Assembly: GCF_018069625.1 (NCBI RefSeq)
Contig: NZ_CP072941.1
Location: forward strand, 2,666,001 to 2,730,000
DNA: 64,000 bases
Origin: Streptomyces yatensis
GTDB lineage: Bacteria; Actinomycetota; Actinomycetes; Streptomycetales; Streptomycetaceae
Reading direction: 5' to 3'
Every line of letters begins with the position of its first letter. The stretch's first letter is position 1. The translations under genes and the position numbers were made by a program. Below the pieces are notes generated by a model. That model ran no database searches, was not told the DNA's origin, and worked only from the letters and a program-made list of their open reading frames with translations. Positions 34,203-42,105 of the stretch are shown here, piece by piece.

Positions 34203-34335
34203 CGAGCGATCGACCGGCCCCGAGCGATCGACCAGCCCGAGCGATCGAGCGGCCGGAGCAGCCCGGCCATGGGGCTCCGGCCGCGAGGGCTCTGGCCTCG
34301 GGGCTCCGGCCATGAGGCTCCGGCCATGGGGCAGC
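34203..34335. repeat. Short direct repeats between the SDR and serine hydrolase genes
   Basis: CGAGCGATCGA is present three times at 34203, 34221 and 34238. It is followed by several copies of GGCTCCGGCC with a CATG-type spacer up to about 34330. These simple repeats fill most of the 205-nt gap and could form hairpins. No gene is seen. Confidence 0.75.
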
Positions 34336-34401
34336 CCCCACTCTTACCCGGGGGGCTTGCCGCATGGCCGGGGCGGCACCGCACCCGGAGGCTGGTGAGA
34401 C

Positions 34402-35697
34402 ATGAACGCACCCACGAAGCGCCCTCGTTTACGCCTCGCCGCGGCCGCCGCCGTCACCGCCGCCCTCCTCGGCGGTGCGGCCGCGGTCCCGGCCGCCGCC
34501 ACCGCCTCCGCACCCGGAGCCTCCACAGCGCCGGAGGCGCCCGTAGCGCCCGCAGCGCCCGGCTCCGGCTCCCCCGACCACCGGCTCACCGAGGAGGAGT
34601 TGCGCCGCGAGGTGGCCCGGACCCTCGAGGACGCGGGTTTCATCGGCCTGACCGTGGAGGTGCGCGACGGCCACCGCCGGATCCACGCCCGCGCGGGCGA
34701 GGCGAAGCTGAACACCGGCCGCCCCATGCCGTACGGGGCGCACTACCGGGCCGCGAGCGTCACCAAGTCCTTCGTGGCCACCGTCGTCCTCCAACTGGTC
34801 GCCGAGGGGCGGCTCTCGCTGAGCGATCCGGTGGAAAAGTGGCTGCCGGGTGTGGTGAGCGGCAACGGCAACGACGGCCGCCGGATCACCGTCAGGAATC
34901 TGCTTCAGCACACCAGCGGCATCCACAACTACGCCTACAGCGACGACACCGGCGACTCGGCGGCGGACTTCGATCGGACCCGGTTCGACCATGTCTCCCC
35001 CGAGCAGGTCGTCGCCGGGGCGATGAAGCACCGGCCCGACTTCCCGCCCGCCCCGGCCGATGACCCGAAGCCCGACTGGAACTACTCCAACCCCGGCTAT
35101 GTCCTCGCCGGAATGATCATCCAGAAGGTCACCGGACGCGCATGGCCCGAGGAGGTCCGCGAGCGCATCATCCGTCCGCTGGGCCTGACCGGCACCTATG
35201 AGCCCGGGGACGATCCGCGGCTGAAGGCCCCGTACGCGCATACCTACCAGCGCTTCCCCGGCTCCGGCAGCTGGACGGACACCACGCTCCGGAACGTCTC
35301 CTGGGGCGGTGCGGCCGGTGCGCTCATCAGCACCGACCGCGATCTGGACCGGTTCTTCAGCGCGCTGCTGGGCGGCCGTCTGCTGCCCCCGGCGCAACTG
35401 GCCGAGATGCGCCGGACCGTCCCCGTCGGGCCGGACTTCGAGGTGGCCTTCCCGCATGCCCAGTACGGGCTCGGGATGATGCGGCAGCCGCTGAGCTGCG
35501 GCGGCTACCGCTGGGGCCACGGCGGCGACCTCGAAGGCGCCACGGTGCGGACCGGCTTCACGGAGGGCGGGCGGCGCTCGGTGACCATCAGCTCCAGCGG
35601 CAAGACCGACGACGACGAGCAGTTGCTCCGGGCCGAGGCGGCCCTGCGGAGCCTCACCGATCGCGTCCTGTGCGATGGCGTGCGCCCGAAGCCGTAA
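34402..35697 (+). CDS. Secreted serine hydrolase (class C beta-lactamase / D-Ala-D-Ala carboxypeptidase fold)
   Basis: The product has 431 residues. A signal peptide (basic MNAPTKRPRLRL, then an Ala-rich core ending near residue 35) is followed by a Pro/Ala linker. The catalytic motifs are all present: S-x-x-K in AASVTKSF (near residue 118), the Y-x-N motif in NYSNPGYVLAG, and HGG in WGHGGDLEG near the C-terminus. GDDPRLKAPYAHTY is typical of the esterase/carboxypeptidase branch. It should act outside the cell on peptidoglycan peptides or esters. A MerR-type operator starts at its stop codon. Confidence 0.9.
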   Translation: MNAPTKRPRLRLAAAAAVTAALLGGAAAVPAAATASAPGASTAPEAPVAPAAPGSGSPDHRLTEEELRREVARTLEDAGFIGLTVEVRDGHRRIHARAGEAKLNTGRPMPYGAHYRAASVTKSFVATVVLQLVAEGRLSLSDPVEKWLPGVVSGNGNDGRRITVRNLLQHTSGIHNYAYSDDTGDSAADFDRTRFDHVSPEQVVAGAMKHRPDFPPAPADDPKPDWNYSNPGYVLAGMIIQKVTGRAWPEEVRERIIRPLGLTGTYEPGDDPRLKAPYAHTYQRFPGSGSWTDTTLRNVSWGGAAGALISTDRDLDRFFSALLGGRLLPPAQLAEMRRTVPVGPDFEVAFPHAQYGLGMMRQPLSCGGYRWGHGGDLEGATVRTGFTEGGRRSVTISSSGKTDDDEQLLRAEAALRSLTDRVLCDGVRPKP

Positions 35698-35721
35698 ACT
35701 CTGACATCCGTTGGAGAGTTT
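35696..35721 (+). promoter_or_regulatory. Dyad operator and tandem repeat ahead of the merR gene
   Basis: AAACTCT (35696-35702) and AGAGTTT (35715-35721) form a perfect 7-bp inverted repeat with a 12-nt spacer, the size MerR proteins usually bind. An 18-nt sequence GAGAGTTTCGGGGCGTGA (35714-35731) is repeated with one change at 35733-35750, so half of the operator is duplicated nearer the gene. Confidence 0.6.
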
Positions 35722-35762
35722 CGGGGCGTGAAGAGAGTTCCGGGGCGTGAGGAGGAGGACCC

Positions 35763-36125
35763 ATGCGGATCGGCGAGCTGTCCCGCCGCACCGGGGTGAG
35801 CGAACGGCTGCTGCGCTACTACGAACAGCAGGGCCTCCTCCGGCCCGAGCGGCTGCCCAGCGGCTATCGCGCGTACCGCGCGTCCGATGTGGCGGTGGTG
35901 CGGCGTATCCGCGCACTGCTGGCGGCCGGGCTCTCGACGGCGACCATCTCCCAGGTCCTGCCCTGCCTCCGCGACGACGGTGAGCACCTCGTGCCCACCT
36001 GCCCGGATCTGCTGGGCGAACTACGGGCGGAGCGGGAGCGGATGACCGCGGCCATCGAGGAGCTCGAGCTGTCCCGATCGCTGCTGGACAGGGTCATCAC
36101 GGCGGGCCAGTCGGCCATGGACTGA
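35763..36125 (+). CDS. MerR-family transcriptional regulator
   Basis: The product has 120 residues. It opens with the family signature MRIGELSRRTGVSERLLRYY followed by EQQGLLRPERLPSGYRAY, then a dimerisation coiled coil (LLGELRAERERMTAAIEELE). There are two cysteines (PCLRDD and VPTCPD) but no clear metal-binding cluster at the C-terminus, so an organic ligand or stress signal is more likely than metal. The upstream dyad suggests autoregulation. GAGGAGGA provides the ribosome site. Confidence 0.92.
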   Translation: MRIGELSRRTGVSERLLRYYEQQGLLRPERLPSGYRAYRASDVAVVRRIRALLAAGLSTATISQVLPCLRDDGEHLVPTCPDLLGELRAERERMTAAIEELELSRSLLDRVITAGQSAMD

Positions 36126-36175
36126 CACCGAAGCGGGGCGCGGCCGGGGCGGCCGGGAGGTGGGGCGCGGCCCGA

Positions 36176-36224
36176 GAGGCGGGGCGCGGCCGGGGGCGGG
36201 CGCCGCCCTCTCGCGCCCCGCCTC
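36176..36224 (+). terminator. Long GC hairpin after merR
   Basis: GAGGCGGGGCGCG (36176-36188) pairs perfectly with 36212-36224, a 13-bp stem with a 23-nt loop about 50 nt past the merR stop. The rest of the 36126-36426 gap shows only GTGATG-rich sequence leading to the sialidase gene and no other gene. Confidence 0.65.
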
Positions 36225-36426
36225 ACCTCAACTGGCCCAGCGTCACGAGGATATGACGCACGGTCCTTGTCCCGGACGACCACAGGACGAGACACTTTCT
36301 GCCGCAGTCATGTGTGAGACATGGGATGTCGTGATGTCCTGACGGTGTGATGCCTCCTGGCGTGATGCCCGACGGCCTTGACGTCCAGATGCCGATGCCT
36401 CCATGAGGCAGTCTGAAGGGCAGGCC

Positions 36427-38406
36427 GTGACCATGGCGTCAGTTCTCCGCACACGTCCCCGCACCAGACCACCCCACCCCCGTGCCAGACCGTGGCGGCG
36501 CCGCGCCTCCGTGCTCCTCACCGCCGCGGCGCTGGCCCTGATTCCGCTTCCGGTACGGGCCGCGGACACGGATTCCTCCGCGTCCGCGGCCCGCGCCGAC
36601 TCCGGCTTCGAACAACAGGTCCTCTTCAAGTCTGCCCAGGAACAGGGCTACTCGTGCTTCCGGATCCCGGCGATCGTCAAAGCCAAGGACGGCTCCCTGC
36701 TCGCCTTCGCCGAGGGCCGGGTCGACAACTGCGGTGACGCCGGGGACATCGATCTGGTCCTCAAGCGCTCCACCGACGGCGGCCGCACCTGGGGCCCGCT
36801 CCAGGTGATCAACGAGGGCGGCGGCGACACCCACGGCAACCCCGCGCCCGTCGTGGACCTGCGCACCGGCCGCATCGTGCTCGCCAGCACCTACAACACC
36901 GGCCGCGACGACTCCCAGAGCTGTGACGTCCCCTGTGACCGCTCCCCGCATCTGCAGTACAGCGACGACAACGGCGCCACCTGGTCGGCCCCGCGCGATC
37001 TGAGCTCCTCGCTGATGCCGCCCCAGTGGAACTCCTGGTACGCCACCGGCCCCGTCCACGGCATCCAGCTCCAGCACGGCCGGCACAAGGGACGGCTGAT
37101 CTTCACCCTCAACACCGAGAGCTACAGCGGCGGCCGCATCACCGACAACCATGCCGCGCTCGCCTACAGCGACGACGGCGGCAACCGCTGGCGCATCGGC
37201 GCGACGGACACCTACCCGCTCGCGGCGGACGGCACCTTCCGTCAGAAGCCGTCCGAGATGACGCTGGTGGAGCGCGCCGACGGCTCGGTCTACGTCAGCG
37301 GGCGGGAGCAGGACGGCACCGATCTAGGCCACCGCGACTACGCCATCAGCCAGGACGGCGGCCAGAGCTTCGCCGGGCCCTTCCGCACCATCCCCGATCT
37401 GCCCACCCCCCAGGTGCAGGGGTCGATCCTGCGGCTGCGCGACCCGGGCCGCGACGGCCACAGCCGGCTGCTCTTCTCGGCCCCCGCCGACCCCGACCGC
37501 CGCCGCACCATGATGGTGCGCTCCTCCTGGGACGAGGCCCGCACCTGGGACGGTGTCGAGCGCGGCAAGGTCGTCACCACCGACTGGTCCGGCTACTCCG
37601 ACATGGTCGCGATCTCCCGCGACACGGTGGGGCTGCTGTACGAGGGCGGTGCGGTGGACGCCCGTGACGAGATCCGCTTCGCCCGCTTCACCGAGGACTG
37701 GCTGGGCCCCCGCCAGGCGCCCGCCCCCACCACCGACGACCGCGCGCCCGGCGCCCGGTCCGCGACCGTGCTCGGCGGCGCGGCGGCACGCGGCGACGGC
37801 CGCTTCGGCGGCGGGCTGTCCTTCGACGGCACGGACGACGCGGTACGTGTCCCGTACCGGACCGCGCTGCCGCTGGGCACCCGCGACTTCACCGTGAGCC
37901 TTTGGTTCCGCTACTCGGCCGCCTCCGGGCAGCATCCGTTCCTGTGGATGGGCGGGATCGGCACCAAACAGCCGCAGGTCTGGCTGCGCGGTGAGCCCGG
38001 GAGCAACCGGATCCGGGCGCTGATGACGACGGTCAACGGCTTCTCCACCTTCACCAGTGCCTCGGTGTCCACCGACGCCGCGTACAACGACGGGCAGTGG
38101 CATCACCTCGCCCTGACCCGCAGCGGCGGACGGCTCTCGCTCACCGTGGACGGCGGCACCGCCGTCACCGCCCCCGACGCCCCGGGCACCGTGAGCCGCA
38201 CCGCGCCCTTCGGCCTCCACCTCGGCCAGGCCGTGGACGGCCGCTCCCATATGACCGGCGACCTCGATGAGTTCCGGCTGTACGGCCGCGCGCTGTCCGA
38301 CACCGAACTGCGGCGCGTCCGCGAGTTCAACGCCCCCCTCGACGACCACCACTCCGGCGCCCTGGTCCACCTCCCCCTTGACCGCGTGCGGTCACCCCAC
38401 GACTAG
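36427..38406 (+). CDS. Secreted exo-alpha-sialidase (GH33) with C-terminal LamG-like domain
   Basis: The product has 659 residues from GTG 36427, 7 nt after GAAGG; ATG 36433 is an alternative. A long basic N-terminus and hydrophobic core (RRRASVLLTAAALALIPLPV) form a signal peptide. FRIPAIV is the sialidase Arg-triad motif, and several Asp-box copies follow (STDGGRTW, SDDNGATW, SDDGGNRW, SQDGGQSF), giving a six-blade propeller to about residue 430. From about residue 450 a concanavalin/LamG-type domain reads GGLSFDGTDDAVRVPY and ends with DLDEFRLYGRALSDTEL. It cleaves terminal sialic acids from external glycoconjugates. No sialic acid catabolic genes are adjacent. Confidence 0.92.
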   Translation: MTMASVLRTRPRTRPPHPRARPWRRRASVLLTAAALALIPLPVRAADTDSSASAARADSGFEQQVLFKSAQEQGYSCFRIPAIVKAKDGSLLAFAEGRVDNCGDAGDIDLVLKRSTDGGRTWGPLQVINEGGGDTHGNPAPVVDLRTGRIVLASTYNTGRDDSQSCDVPCDRSPHLQYSDDNGATWSAPRDLSSSLMPPQWNSWYATGPVHGIQLQHGRHKGRLIFTLNTESYSGGRITDNHAALAYSDDGGNRWRIGATDTYPLAADGTFRQKPSEMTLVERADGSVYVSGREQDGTDLGHRDYAISQDGGQSFAGPFRTIPDLPTPQVQGSILRLRDPGRDGHSRLLFSAPADPDRRRTMMVRSSWDEARTWDGVERGKVVTTDWSGYSDMVAISRDTVGLLYEGGAVDARDEIRFARFTEDWLGPRQAPAPTTDDRAPGARSATVLGGAAARGDGRFGGGLSFDGTDDAVRVPYRTALPLGTRDFTVSLWFRYSAASGQHPFLWMGGIGTKQPQVWLRGEPGSNRIRALMTTVNGFSTFTSASVSTDAAYNDGQWHHLALTRSGGRLSLTVDGGTAVTAPDAPGTVSRTAPFGLHLGQAVDGRSHMTGDLDEFRLYGRALSDTELRRVREFNAPLDDHHSGALVHLPLDRVRSPHD

Positions 38407-38419
38407 CGTTCATCCACGG

Positions 38420-38878
38420 CTAGACCACACAGAACTCATTGCCCTCCGGGTCCTGGAGCACCACCGCGTAGTACTCCATCCCCGGCTCGTCCATGATCCG
38501 CTGCACCGTGGCTCCGGCGGCCTTCAGCCGGTCCACGGTGGCGGTGACCCGCTCGGTGCGGACCGGCAGGGGCGCATCACGCCCGCCGCCCACCTTCAGA
38601 TCCAGATGCAGCCGGTTCTTGGTGACCTTCGCCTCCGGAACCTGCTGGAACCACACCCTCGGCCCCTGCCCCTCCGGATCCACGATGGACTCCGGGGTCT
38701 CCCCGACCCCGGGGGGCAGCTCCTCCGCGGGCACTCCCATGTCCGCCCAGTACTCCCGCCAGGTGGCATGGCCGCCGGGCGGGGGCTCGGGCACATAGCC
38801 CAGGGCCTCGGACCAGAAGGCCACCATCCGGCGTGGCTTGGCACAGTCGATGGTCAGCTGCAGCGTCGGCGTCGTCAT
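38420..38878 (-). CDS. VOC-superfamily (glyoxalase/bleomycin-resistance fold) protein
   Basis: The product has 152 residues. Two beta-alpha-beta-beta-beta modules are visible: LQLTIDCAKPRRMVAFW at the start, and LHLDLKV through AVVLQDPEGNEFCVV at the end. The closing DPEGNEFC is typical. Members bind metal or small hydrophobic ligands as enzymes or resistance proteins. It faces the sialidase gene end to end with a 13-nt gap, so the two are convergent. Function is not determinable. Confidence 0.88.
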   Translation of the reverse strand: MTTPTLQLTIDCAKPRRMVAFWSEALGYVPEPPPGGHATWREYWADMGVPAEELPPGVGETPESIVDPEGQGPRVWFQQVPEAKVTKNRLHLDLKVGGGRDAPLPVRTERVTATVDRLKAAGATVQRIMDEPGMEYYAVVLQDPEGNEFCVV

Positions 38879-38971
38879 GTCCGAAGCGTCGCAGAGGGGT
38901 CTGACAACAGCCTCCCGAAGGGGTCTGGAAACGAGACCCGCCGCGGGTGCGTCCCGCTAGGGTGAGCGGCC

Positions 38972-39697
38972 GTGACCGAAGCCGACTTCCTGCACTCCAC
39001 CCGGGCGTCCTACAACGCCATAGCCCTCGACTACGACAAGCAGTACCGCGACGAACTGGCGGCCCAGACGCTGGAGCGGGCGATGTTCGCCGGATTCGCC
39101 GAGCTGGTGCGGAACGCCGGGGGCGGACCGGTGGCCGATGTGGGCAGCGGACCGGGCCGGGTGACCGCGCACCTCCATGAGCTGGGGCTGTCCGTGTACG
39201 GCATCGACCTGTCACCGGCGATGGTGGAGCTGGCCCGGCGGGAGCATCCCGGGCTGCGGTTCGAGGAGGGGTCGATGCTGTCCCTGGACATCGCGGACGG
39301 CAGCCTCGCCGGCGTGGTGGCCTGGTACTCGACGATCCACATCCCGCAGGAGCGGCTGCCGGATGTGTTCGCCGAGTTCCACCGGGTGCTGGCGCCCGGT
39401 GGATACGCCCTGGTGGGCTTCCAGGTGGGCGATGAGCAGCGGGACTACACGGAGGCGTTCGGCCATGAGGTGTCGCTGAGCTTCCGCCGGTGGCAGCCGG
39501 ACCGGATCGCCGAGTTGCTGGCCGGGGCCGGACTGCCGGTCCGCGCCCGGACCTTCCGGGAACCGGAGCGCTGGGAACCCACCCCGCAGGCGTTCCTCAT
39601 CGCCCGCAAGCCGCCGCTGCCGCCTGCCGACGAGCGGACCACCGGCGACCAGGCCGCCGAAGGCCAGGCCCCCGAAAGCCAGGCCGCCGAAAGCTGA
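38972..39697 (+). CDS. SAM-dependent class I methyltransferase
   Basis: The product has 241 residues from GTG 38972. The SAM-binding motif I reads VADVGSGPGRVTAHL, followed by GIDLSPAMVELAR (acidic ribose contact) and LAPGGYALVGFQ (post-motif region), the pattern of Methyltransf_11/25 proteins. The C-terminal 30 residues are low-complexity (QAAEGQAPESQAAES). A TAGGGT at 38958-38963 suggests a very short leader. It is convergent with the SBF transporter gene, separated by 2 nt. The methylated substrate is unknown. Confidence 0.88.
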   Translation: MTEADFLHSTRASYNAIALDYDKQYRDELAAQTLERAMFAGFAELVRNAGGGPVADVGSGPGRVTAHLHELGLSVYGIDLSPAMVELARREHPGLRFEEGSMLSLDIADGSLAGVVAWYSTIHIPQERLPDVFAEFHRVLAPGGYALVGFQVGDEQRDYTEAFGHEVSLSFRRWQPDRIAELLAGAGLPVRARTFREPERWEPTPQAFLIARKPPLPPADERTTGDQAAEGQAPESQAAES

Positions 39698-39699
39698 CG

Positions 39700-40803
39700 T
39701 CAGACGCGGGTCAGCGCGGCGTCGTCCGCGCTGTCCGCGCTGTCCGCCCTGTCCTCGCTGTCCGTACGAGCCCGAGCGGCCTCCGCCCCCGTCTCGGCCC
39801 CCGTCACCGCCGCCTCCGGCGCCCGCGCCGCATAGCGGCGGGCCAGCACCGCGCAGACCATCAGCTGCATCTGGTGGAAGAGCATCAGCGGCAGCACCGC
39901 CAGGCTCGCCTGGGCGCCGAAGAGCACGCTCGCCATCGGCAGCCCGGCGGCCAGGCTCTTCTTCGACCCCGCGAACACGATCGTGATCCGGTCCTCGCGG
40001 ACGAAGCCCAGCTTCCGCGAGCCGTACGAGGTGAGCGTGAGCATCACCGTGAGCAGGACCGCCTCGACGCCCAGGAGGATCGCCAGCCGGGCCGGGGTGA
40101 CCTGGTGCCAGATGCCCCGGGTCATGCCCTCGCTGAACGCCGCGTAGACCACGAGCAGCACCGAGCCGCGGTCGACCAGGCGCAGCACCGCCCGGTGGCG
40201 GGAGATGAAGCCGCCGATCCAGCGGCGCAGCAGCTGACCGGCGAGGAAGGGCGCCAGCAGCTGGAGCCCGATCTTGACCATCGAGTCGGCCGAGAAGCCG
40301 CCGCCGCTGCCGCCCAGCAGCAGCGCGGCCAGCACCGGGGTGACGACCACGCCGAGCAGGCTGGAGAAAGAGCCCGCGCAGATCGCGGCGGCGACATTGC
40401 CCCGGGCGATCGAGGTGAAGGCGATGGAGGACTGGACCGTGGAGGGCACCAGGCACAGGAAGAGCAGCCCGGTGTAGAGAGGATGCGTCAGCACATACGG
40501 CACCAGGCCGCGAGCGGCGAGGCCGAGCGCCGGGAAGACGACGAAGGTGCACACCAGCACGGTCAGGTGGAGCCGCCAGTGGCGCACTCCGTCCAGCGCC
40601 TCACGGGTGGAGAGCCGGGCGCCGTAGAGGAAGAAGAGGAAGGCGACCGCGACCGTGGTGGCCCCGTCGGTGACGGTGGCGGCCCGGCCGCTGACCGGGA
40701 GGAGCGCGGCGAGGGCGACGGTGCCGATGAGTCCGAGGATGAAGCCGTCCAGGGGGAGCCAGGAGGGAAGGGCGATCTTGCGGAGGTGCGGGCGGTGCGG
40801 CAT
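39700..40803 (-). CDS. Bile acid:sodium symporter family (SBF-like) membrane transporter, copy 1
   Basis: The product has 367 residues with about ten membrane segments, starting at ATG 40803 (MPHRPHLRKI); upstream in-frame codons fall in a tandem repeat and are rejected. LFFLYGARLSTREALDG, VPSTVQSSIAFTSIARGN and the crossover region FAGSKKSLAAGLPMASVLF are the family's conserved segments. It is strongly similar to the product of 55614-56660, so the window holds two paralogues. The C-terminal tail is Ala/Asp-rich. It diverges from a LysR regulator that probably controls it. Substrates of this branch are not established. Confidence 0.88.
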   Translation of the reverse strand: MPHRPHLRKIALPSWLPLDGFILGLIGTVALAALLPVSGRAATVTDGATTVAVAFLFFLYGARLSTREALDGVRHWRLHLTVLVCTFVVFPALGLAARGLVPYVLTHPLYTGLLFLCLVPSTVQSSIAFTSIARGNVAAAICAGSFSSLLGVVVTPVLAALLLGGSGGGFSADSMVKIGLQLLAPFLAGQLLRRWIGGFISRHRAVLRLVDRGSVLLVVYAAFSEGMTRGIWHQVTPARLAILLGVEAVLLTVMLTLTSYGSRKLGFVREDRITIVFAGSKKSLAAGLPMASVLFGAQASLAVLPLMLFHQMQLMVCAVLARRYAARAPEAAVTGAETGAEAARARTDSEDRADSADSADDAALTRV

Positions 40804-40977
40804 TCGTTCTCTTTCTCGCTCTTTCTCATCCGGCGTGGACTGGCATGGACTGGCGTGAAGTGGCATGGACTGGGGTGAAGTGGCATGGCCTGGCACGGCC
40901 TGGCGTGGACACGGACGGGGCCCCGTCCATAGTGCTCCTGATCAAGGCCATCGGGAATCCTGCATACCGCTCTGACT

Positions 40978-40998
40978 GCCATCGCGTTCCGTGATGGC
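40978..40998. promoter_or_regulatory. Inverted repeat between the divergent SBF and LysR genes
   Basis: GCCATC (40978-40983) and GATGGC (40993-40998) form an inverted repeat with a 9-nt spacer, 28 nt before the lysR start, a common position for LysR autoregulatory sites. Nearer the SBF gene, 40840-40912 is filled with short TGGCATGGACTGG-type tandem repeats. Confidence 0.45.
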
Positions 40999-41025
40999 TC
41001 TGTGGCCTCGGCATACAGTGGCCCC

Positions 41026-41919
41026 ATGTACGACCCCGCCCAGCTCCGGACGTTTCTCGCGGTGTCCCAGACCCTGAGCTTCACCCAGGCCGCCGACCGC
41101 CTCGGGGTGCGCCAGTCCACCGTGAGCCAGCAGGTGCGCAAGCTGGAGGCGGCCGTGGGGCGGCAGCTCTTCGCCCGCGACACCCATGGGGTGGAGCTGA
41201 CCGAGGACGGCGAGGCGATGCTGGGGTTCGCCCGCTCGATCCTGGAGGCGAACGAGCGGGCGGCGAGCTGGTTCCGGGGCACCCGGCTGCGCGGCCGGCT
41301 GCGCTTCGGCGCCTCGGAGGACTTCGTGGTGACCCGGCTGCCGGAGATCCTGGAGGGGTTCCGCCGCGATCACCCCGAGGTGGATCTGGAGCTCACCGTG
41401 GAGCTGTCGGGCACGCTGCACGAGCGGCTGGAGGCCGGCAAGCTGGATCTGGTGCTGGCCAAGCGGTCCGAGGAGAGGCCCGGCGGCCAGTTGGTGTGGC
41501 GGGACCGGCTGGTGTGGATCGGCGCCGAGCGGCTGCGGCTGGATCCGGACCGTCCGCTCCCCCTGATCGTCTTTCCGCCACCCGGGCTGACCCGGGCCCG
41601 CGCGCTGGACGTGCTGGAGCGACACGGCAGGTCATGGCGGATCGTCTGCACCAGCGGCAGTCTCAACGGGCTGGTGGCGGCGGCGCGCGCCGGGCTCGGG
41701 GTGATGGCACACACCCATGGCCTGATTCCGCCCGGCCTGGCGCCGGTCCCCGAACGGGCCGGGCTGCCCGACCTCGGCCCCGTGGATTTCGTACTGTTGT
41801 ACGGAAAGCGGCGGCGGGACGGCGCCTCGCACGCCGCGGCGGAGCGACTCGCCGCCGCGATCCTGGCGGGGCCTGTGCCACGATCGGAGAGATTTCGTGC
41901 AGAAGACCGTTACATATGA
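41026..41919 (+). CDS. LysR-family transcriptional regulator
   Basis: The product has 297 residues from ATG 41026. A TACAGT at 41014-41019 sits exactly where a -10 box would give a leaderless transcript starting at the ATG, and no ribosome site is present. The N-terminal winged helix is LRTFLAVSQTLSFTQAADRL, with GVRQSTVSQQVRKLE as the recognition helix region. The C-terminal part is the usual two-lobed effector domain. It is divergent from the SBF-type transporter gene, which is its most likely target. The effector is unknown. Confidence 0.92.
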   Translation: MYDPAQLRTFLAVSQTLSFTQAADRLGVRQSTVSQQVRKLEAAVGRQLFARDTHGVELTEDGEAMLGFARSILEANERAASWFRGTRLRGRLRFGASEDFVVTRLPEILEGFRRDHPEVDLELTVELSGTLHERLEAGKLDLVLAKRSEERPGGQLVWRDRLVWIGAERLRLDPDRPLPLIVFPPPGLTRARALDVLERHGRSWRIVCTSGSLNGLVAAARAGLGVMAHTHGLIPPGLAPVPERAGLPDLGPVDFVLLYGKRRRDGASHAAAERLAAAILAGPVPRSERFRAEDRYI

Positions 41920-42105
41920 GCCACACACACGGCGCATAGGACCAGACTCCACGCAATCCGCCCTCGTCGGCGCCTGATTGACCTCCTTTCACCTCACTGG
42001 CCGCCCGGCATTCCGTACGTTCCGGGCACAAAACACCTCTCCCGCATCGGGGCCGGATCGGGTACGGTCGCGGCGCTGTGCCCAGCGGCTTCAAGGAGCA
42101 AGGTA

